From Pseudofabraea citricarpa (taxonomy: Eukaryota > Ascomycota > Leotiomycetes > Helotiales > Dermateaceae), in contig JAPWGK010000017.1 of assembly GCA_029641185.1 (NCBI GenBank), positions 124,001-188,000 of the forward strand: a DNA stretch of 64,000 nucleotides, in the 5' to 3' direction. Both the position numbers and the translations under genes were made by a program. Below the pieces are notes generated by a model. That model was not told where the DNA came from. It saw nothing but the letters and a program-made list of their open reading frames with translations, and did no database searches. Shown piece by piece: positions 59,059 through 64,000 of this stretch. Numbering within the stretch: position 1 is the first letter of the stretch; each line of letters begins with the position of its first letter.

Positions 59059-59998
59059 CTAGCCTAATCTCCCATCCTTCTCTCCCAAAGGCGCCCCAAA
59101 ATCTCTCATGTTATGCTCCTTCAACGGTGCAGGTCCATCCCCGTATAGATAGTACTGGTAACCCAAGAATGAATCACAGCAAGCCTGAAAGATACCGCAG
59201 AGCTTGAAAGCCCACGGAATCGAGGATGTAGCAGTGAAAAACCAGAACATCTTCATTGAATCACCAAACAACCAGTTTATAAGAACAGAGGGTCGGAATC
59301 CCTTGCACGATCGGGATTGGTAGTTGGAAAGTATTTGAGGAAGTGGCAGGGTCGCTTCGATCGAGAGACCGAGATATCCGATGAAGGAGGAATACGACGG
59401 GTATAGACCATCCATTGGTGATATAATTAGCTCAAGCATAGTGAGAGTTATGAACATGTACAGGAGAAACTGCCAGTATCTACGGATTGTGCATTAGTAA
59501 GATTTCCTCGACGAGATATCACAGCAGAGTCGCAAGCAGTCTTCCCCAAGAATACATACGGCTTTGGCGATCGCCATTGCCAGAAGTTATATGGCCGTGG
59601 CACACCCAGTCCTCCCTCTCTGCTGGCGGCAAATGGTGTAGCTGCCTCCCCCCCTTTCGATGATGGCGATGGCCTATGGTCGAGCGCTACTTTCAAAAGT
59701 ACCACTTGAACCACGATCATAATGCATGACTGGATGAGGAGGGCCGTATCGAATTTCGCACCGGGGTAGTAAAAGACTCTAATCGCTATATCAGTTCCGT
59801 GTCCTTGGCAGCGACGCGTAGCAGGACTCATTACCTTAGCATTGACGCGACGAGCATGATCAATGGGATATCCAGTGAGAACCCCGCGCTGGACTTGGAC
59901 CGGTGCATCGACAACGTCTGGTCGCCATAGGAAGTGATCGGGGAGAGGATAAGGAACAAAGGGGCTATAAGACCAGAGAGAGTTGTAAAGATGCCCAT
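59059..59998 (-). CDS. ANY1: PQ-loop membrane protein (Any1/SLC66A2-like)
   Basis: Three exons on the minus strand: 59998-59835, 59778-59560, 59479-59059 (introns 56 and 79 nt, phase 2), encoding 267 residues. About seven hydrophobic segments are present. The first PQ-like region lies in LILSPITSYGDQTLSMHRSKSS, shortened here to its core PITSYGDQ. The second is TLPLPQILSNYQSRSCKGF. Junctions restore MLR-VFYYPG and SPKPY-WQFLLYMF. Relatives (yeast Any1/Cfs1, human PQLC1) sit in Golgi/endosome membranes and affect aminophospholipid asymmetry. An in-frame upstream Met at 60262 would add 88 residues without family support, so the start at 59998 is preferred. Confidence 0.85.
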
Positions 59999-60503
59999 CG
60001 TGAAGGCGGCGGGACGAATTGAAGTGCCAAGACTGGCTGTAAGAGGAAATTTCTCGTCTATGCAGAATCCAACATGAAATATAAGTACAGAGAAGACAGT
60101 TGGAGCACAGAAATGAAGTTGGTGGTTGCTGACACGCTGCGTAGCACTATGAGCTTTTTGGGGCTTCAGAGAGATTGCTTTCGGCTTCGGAGAAAACGTT
60201 GATGCGACTTGCGAGTCCAACCGCGAGACGAACTCGGACTCGGAGCTGCCATTAAAGTTCACGAAAGTAACCCTTTTAAATAATAAACACCTGTCCCTTA
60301 CATATCAGAATAGTATTGTATGTTTTCCACTCGATCTGTTGATGGCCAAAGTAAAAGAGACACTAGCCGTCCCAATAGTCTTGTCAATGCAACCAACTCC
60401 TAGCAGTACAGCGGACCAGAAGTCCCTTCCGGGCACACCAGACGTCCAGTAGAAGATATTACCAGCCTCAAGAGACAATCTTGACTGAGATGAAAATCTA
60501 ATT
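59999..60503. other. Spacer, PQ-loop promoter and AKR 3' region
   Basis: 505 bases between tandem minus-strand genes; an open frame continues upstream of the PQ-loop start but is not supported as coding. Confidence 0.45.
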
Positions 60504-61656
60504 TCAAGCACCCCCAAAAACCGCCTTGAAAGCCTTCATATTATCCACCGGATCATCTTTGACCAAATCCTCCAGGCTCTCAATCCTCTGAGCAACCCAA
60601 TCCTCGAGGGGTCCCTTCTCAATCTCCTCGACCGTCTCCCTAAATTGCTTCCCACTAGACGCGCCGATGATCATCTGATCACCAAGTTCGTATTTGAGTG
60701 CAGAATGATAGGCCACCCAGCGATACGCCAGACCGGCTCTACTGACACGGCTCTCCTCTGAAATCTTGCCGAATTCTTCGAGCAGTTTCAGGTACGAGGG
60801 CTTGTAGAAGAGCTCGCGGTGGAATTTTCCGCTCAGTGTGCTGGGATCCCAGCGGCCTTTGGCAGTGTCGAAATCTGATGGTGTTTTGCTCAGGAAGCCA
60901 GCGGCGAGCGGCGAGTATGCTTGGATGGAGATACCGAGCTTGCGGAGGGTTGGAAAGAGAAGTGCCTCATTTGTCCGCACCGCAATGCTGTATTGGCTTT
61001 GAAAGACGGATGGGAGAACGAGATTGTTCTCTTTGGCGTAGTTGTACCATTCAAGTGTTTGAGCACATGTGAAGTTTGAGAGTCCGAACTATATTTTTTG
61101 CATCAGTTTGAGTCTACAGAGCAGGATTTGATGTATACCTTCTCGAATCTCCCCTCTTCGTATAGAATTTGAACAGCCTGTGCTGTCTCTTCTATCGGAG
61201 TAGCCTCGTCAGGAGCATGCATTAAATATATCGCAACCTATATAGCAATGTAAGTTTCATTCAGTAATAGTTAACTAAGCAAATTTACCTTATCAACTTT
61301 CAATGCATCAAAACTGGCTCTCCCGCTTGCTAACACAAGATCTCGTTTCCCAGCACCAGGCTGAGCACCAGTGGCAACCTTTGTAGTAATTTGAAACTCA
61401 GCAGCGAGATTTCTGTTCCCCAATGCTGTTTCAGAGGCACCGGCTCCCTAATTAATTGGTTGAGCGAATTCTGTTTGGAAGAGAATTGGAGTGAACCTAC
61501 GTATCTTCTTGCCGTGTCCAGCCGTGTTATCTGGTGCATTCTCATGATATCGAGGATCTCATTTTGTATTGCCTCACTAGCAGGGTTCGGTGCCCAAGTA
61601 CTCGTTCCAGCAACAAGTGCAATTGGATGACGAGTTTCTTGAGTGTTTGAAGACAT
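60504..61656 (-). CDS. AKR7-type aldo-keto reductase (aflatoxin-aldehyde reductase-like)
   Basis: Four exons on the minus strand: 61656-61501, 61447-61289, 61237-61139, 61088-60504 (introns 53, 51, 50 nt, all phase 0), encoding 332 residues. The catalytic tetrad is visible: Asp and Tyr in RLDTARRYGAGASE, Lys in ITTKVATGAQPG, His in VAIYLMHAPDEATP. FGLSNFTCAQTLEWYNYAKENN, VFQSQYSIAVR and ISIQAYSPLAAGFL follow; IIGASSGKQFRETVEEIEKG is the NADPH phosphate-binding end. It is an NADPH-dependent cytosolic reductase of aldehydes or ketones. The substrate is unknown; the AKR7-like length and LFPTLRKLGI segment favour the aflatoxin-aldehyde reductase group. Confidence 0.92.
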
Positions 61657-64000
61657 GTTATCTTAGCAGTCTGTGATTAACATGCGTTTTGTGATTGACG
61701 AAGGTGATATATACGAATGCTTTATACGTTCCTAATCAAGCTTATCTCTTCTAGGGTTACCACACTTTGAGAGACTGATCACCCTTTTAGAGGAGGAGGA
61801 AAAGAGGAGTTCATGACTAGAATAGGCTAAGGCATCGTCATTTTATCCACTTATCTTGATTTATAGATGTGATTTCAAATTGCTTTCGTACAACCCCATC
61901 TTCACTCCGCCGCAAGCCCGAGTCGATAGCAATCACGTGTTATTTGACCTATCAAACCAACCGCCCACTACCTAGGTATTGACAAGTGCCTGGTCTTGAA
62001 GCACAAAAACTTGCTGCGAGTAATTCCTACCAGTTTGTAAGACGGTTTCATAAGCAAACTCCAGTTTCATGACTTACTACACAATATTAGTTTGCTCTAC
62101 AAATAACTCCAGCTTTCACTTACCGCTGACCAATCATTATAGTGTTATAACATGTACGTAAATCGGCTACAGCACCAAGTAGATCTCCGCCGAGAGCCGC
62201 ATCGGTAGCTTTCTGCCAAATGTATGGTTACAAGTGCGAGGATTGATAACCACAATATTGCGTACGGTGACAAGTAGTGTTTGTAGGGCCATGATTCCAC
62301 TGAAAGAAAAGAAATAGCAAGTAGATAGCGACGAAAACTGTAGCCAAATTCCCATCCGTAACACTATCAGATCAGCCACTGTGCGCTTGTTGCATAGCAT
62401 AGCCATTCTAGTTGAAGTGGTTCATAATAACCATCTTACTTAACGGACTTTGAAGAGCTATGGAACTGCCGCGCATTTAGAAGAAAGAAAGGAAGGAAGG
62501 AAGAAAGTCAAAAATCACAAGGAGCAAGAGCACATTGTTGGAAGTAGCATGAGTGAGATACTCACCTCATCCATCGATTGCAAGAGAAAGCTGCAACTCC
62601 TCCTGTCTTGCAATAAATCGAAATTCGGAATCAGATCAATGACTTCCAGCTGGTAGACACATCTCAAACGGCGACTTCCGAGGGACTACCTGAAATGAAT
62701 AGATTGAGGTTGCACCAAAACAGCTAAGCCAGGCAAATATCAACCTCAAGAACATGGACTTAATCACATTAAACTTGTGACTGATGATATGGCAACTGTG
62801 GTACCTCGAGTCTGGAGACATGAGCGCTACCTTCTAAGCGCCACCTCAACCGCCGCTAAGTCACTCGTTGTCTTGAAGTATTTACACTTGCAAATCCGTC
62901 CCGCATCTGACATTTCTGGGGTGTATTGCGGCATAGATCCACTCCAAGTCATTGGCGTAGTGTCTCAAAAGGAGAGAAAACCCTGAACGACCAAATTCTA
63001 AATATCCTTCCATTTGTGGAAGGATCAGACGGTGGTGAGTCGGGTCGGGATAAAGAGGATAAATGCAGCATCCGGATCATTTTCTGGTTGCAGATGATCG
63101 TCTTGAAATCCTTCTCAGGATGGGGTGAAAAAAGTGTAAAAGGGTCGTCGGCAAGGCCGTGTAGTAAAGTGTGGTGCATCGTGTTTTTGCTCGCCAAAAC
63201 ACAGAGTAGCTCAACGAGTTCGGCCACGGCAAGCCGAGCAGGGACAGTCCAACTGTCAACAGAAAACACCGAGTAGAATCTACACAAGGAATCCGTCTCA
63301 TGGGCGACTCAGTTCAACAAAAAGCTGTTGCTAGGGAACAACATATCGCGAAGGCGAAACAAATAAAACGCATGGAGGAATGGTGTAAAGTCAAAGTCGA
63401 TTGTTAGTCGGGGTCGGGCGGTGGAGAAGGGAAGAACCTTACGCGGGTCAGGTGACACGGATGGTAGGTGTGCCCGTAAAGTTGGAAGCGGGTCGCGCAG
63501 CAGAGTGGGCCGTGGCGGAGATTCTGGAGACTGGAGAGCGGTCGAAGCGTGGAGTGAAGTGGGAACAAATGCTGAGTACAGTAGCAAGCTTGGGGAATAC
63601 GGTACAGGCCTATCCCAGGACGCCTGAGGTACTGACTGCACTGTACTGTAGCGGATACAGTATCACGAGGACAGAATGCTAAGGGACCCTTCAAACCCCG
63701 CATGTCCACGGGATAGGGATAAACTGCTAGTTGTACGTGTTACAGCAGAACAGAGGGTGTGTCCCCCCCCAAAAGTGCGTCATTGTGGCCCGGAGTCAGC
63801 GTGAGAAGGTGCAGAAGCTTGGACATGGGACTCTAGGACGGACATGCGACATGGGACCAGACGCCAGGAAAGCGCCTTTCGCCTTTCGCACTCATACTCT
63901 CGCTAAATCTTTTAAATTGCATGTTGATTCGTCGGCCGTCTAGCCACTGTTAGTCCCCCGACCGACCTCCTCTTTACTTCCACCAGAATTATCACCACTG
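61657..64000. other. Unoccupied right end
   Basis: 2.3 kb with no supported gene. It holds the AKR promoter, a (GAAA/GGAA)n purine run at about 62478-62507, a perfect short inverted repeat TCCTTCCA...TGGAAGGA at about 63004-63024, and a C8 run near 63764. A gene may begin beyond the window. Confidence 0.5.

Noticed and set aside
59999..60262. In-frame N-terminal extension of the PQ-loop protein
   Set aside because: The extension lacks family similarity, and MGIFTTLSGLIAPLF is the usual start of the first membrane segment.

Overview
This window is nuclear DNA of a filamentous ascomycete (Pezizomycotina). The evidence is a moderate gene density, many short introns (about 46-175 nt) with fungal GT...AG ends and CTAAC/CTGAC branch sites, single-exon genes with long Pezizomycotina-type acidic tails, and an NmrA nitrogen regulator. 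The mix of orthologues looks most like Leotiomycetes, but that placement is inference. No virus, plasmid, CRISPR or bacterial operon structure is seen.

Layout. 0-3.2 kb: 3' part of a GEN1/Yen1-like XPG-family nuclease and a lambda-crystallin-type 3-hydroxyacyl-CoA dehydrogenase. 3.2-9.3 kb: a gene-poor stretch with simple repeats. 9.3-11.6 kb: a small Ser/Thr-rich protein and a multi-pass membrane protein. 12.8-19.0 kb: an AIM9-like mitochondrial kinase-fold gene carrying a one-base frame break, a METTL25/RRNAD1-type methyltransferase, and nmrA. 19-27.5 kb: a gene-poor, partly AT-rich accessory-looking stretch that holds one five-exon trypsin-like protease gene flanked by AT-rich sequence and minisatellites. 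27.6-52.9 kb: a gene-rich core with a BCS1-like AAA ATPase, a Tlg1 SNARE, the PP2A B56 subunit, TFIIIC subunit Tfc1/GTF3C5, FGAM synthase (ADE6), an eIF4E-2 (4EHP) protein, a flavin monooxygenase, and a very large acidic protein ending in a Pot1/Cdc13-type OB fold. 52.9-58 kb: a repeat-rich spacer, then a 12-exon gene built from a tandem array of homologous exon modules. 58-64 kb: a PQ-loop membrane protein, an AKR7-type aldo-keto reductase, and an unoccupied end.

The genes are mostly unrelated housekeeping functions, arranged as divergent pairs (BCS1-like/TLG1, RTS1/TFC1, FMO/telomere-type protein) or convergent pairs (AIM9/METTL25, ADE6/eIF4E-2).

The most unusual item is the minus-strand gene at 54717-57864. 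After one short exon carrying an N-terminal helix (a half Myb/SANT-like start), ten consecutive exons each encode a related ~40-59 residue helix-turn-helix-like module. Acceptors are spaced about 230-285 bp apart, nearly all introns are phase 1, and the introns also resemble each other. Two junctions in the array would make stop codons if spliced at their GT donors. Elsewhere several gene models show splice anomalies: a GC-AG intron, a missing GT donor in TFC1, an ambiguous first donor in ADE6, and a homopolymer frameshift in AIM9.
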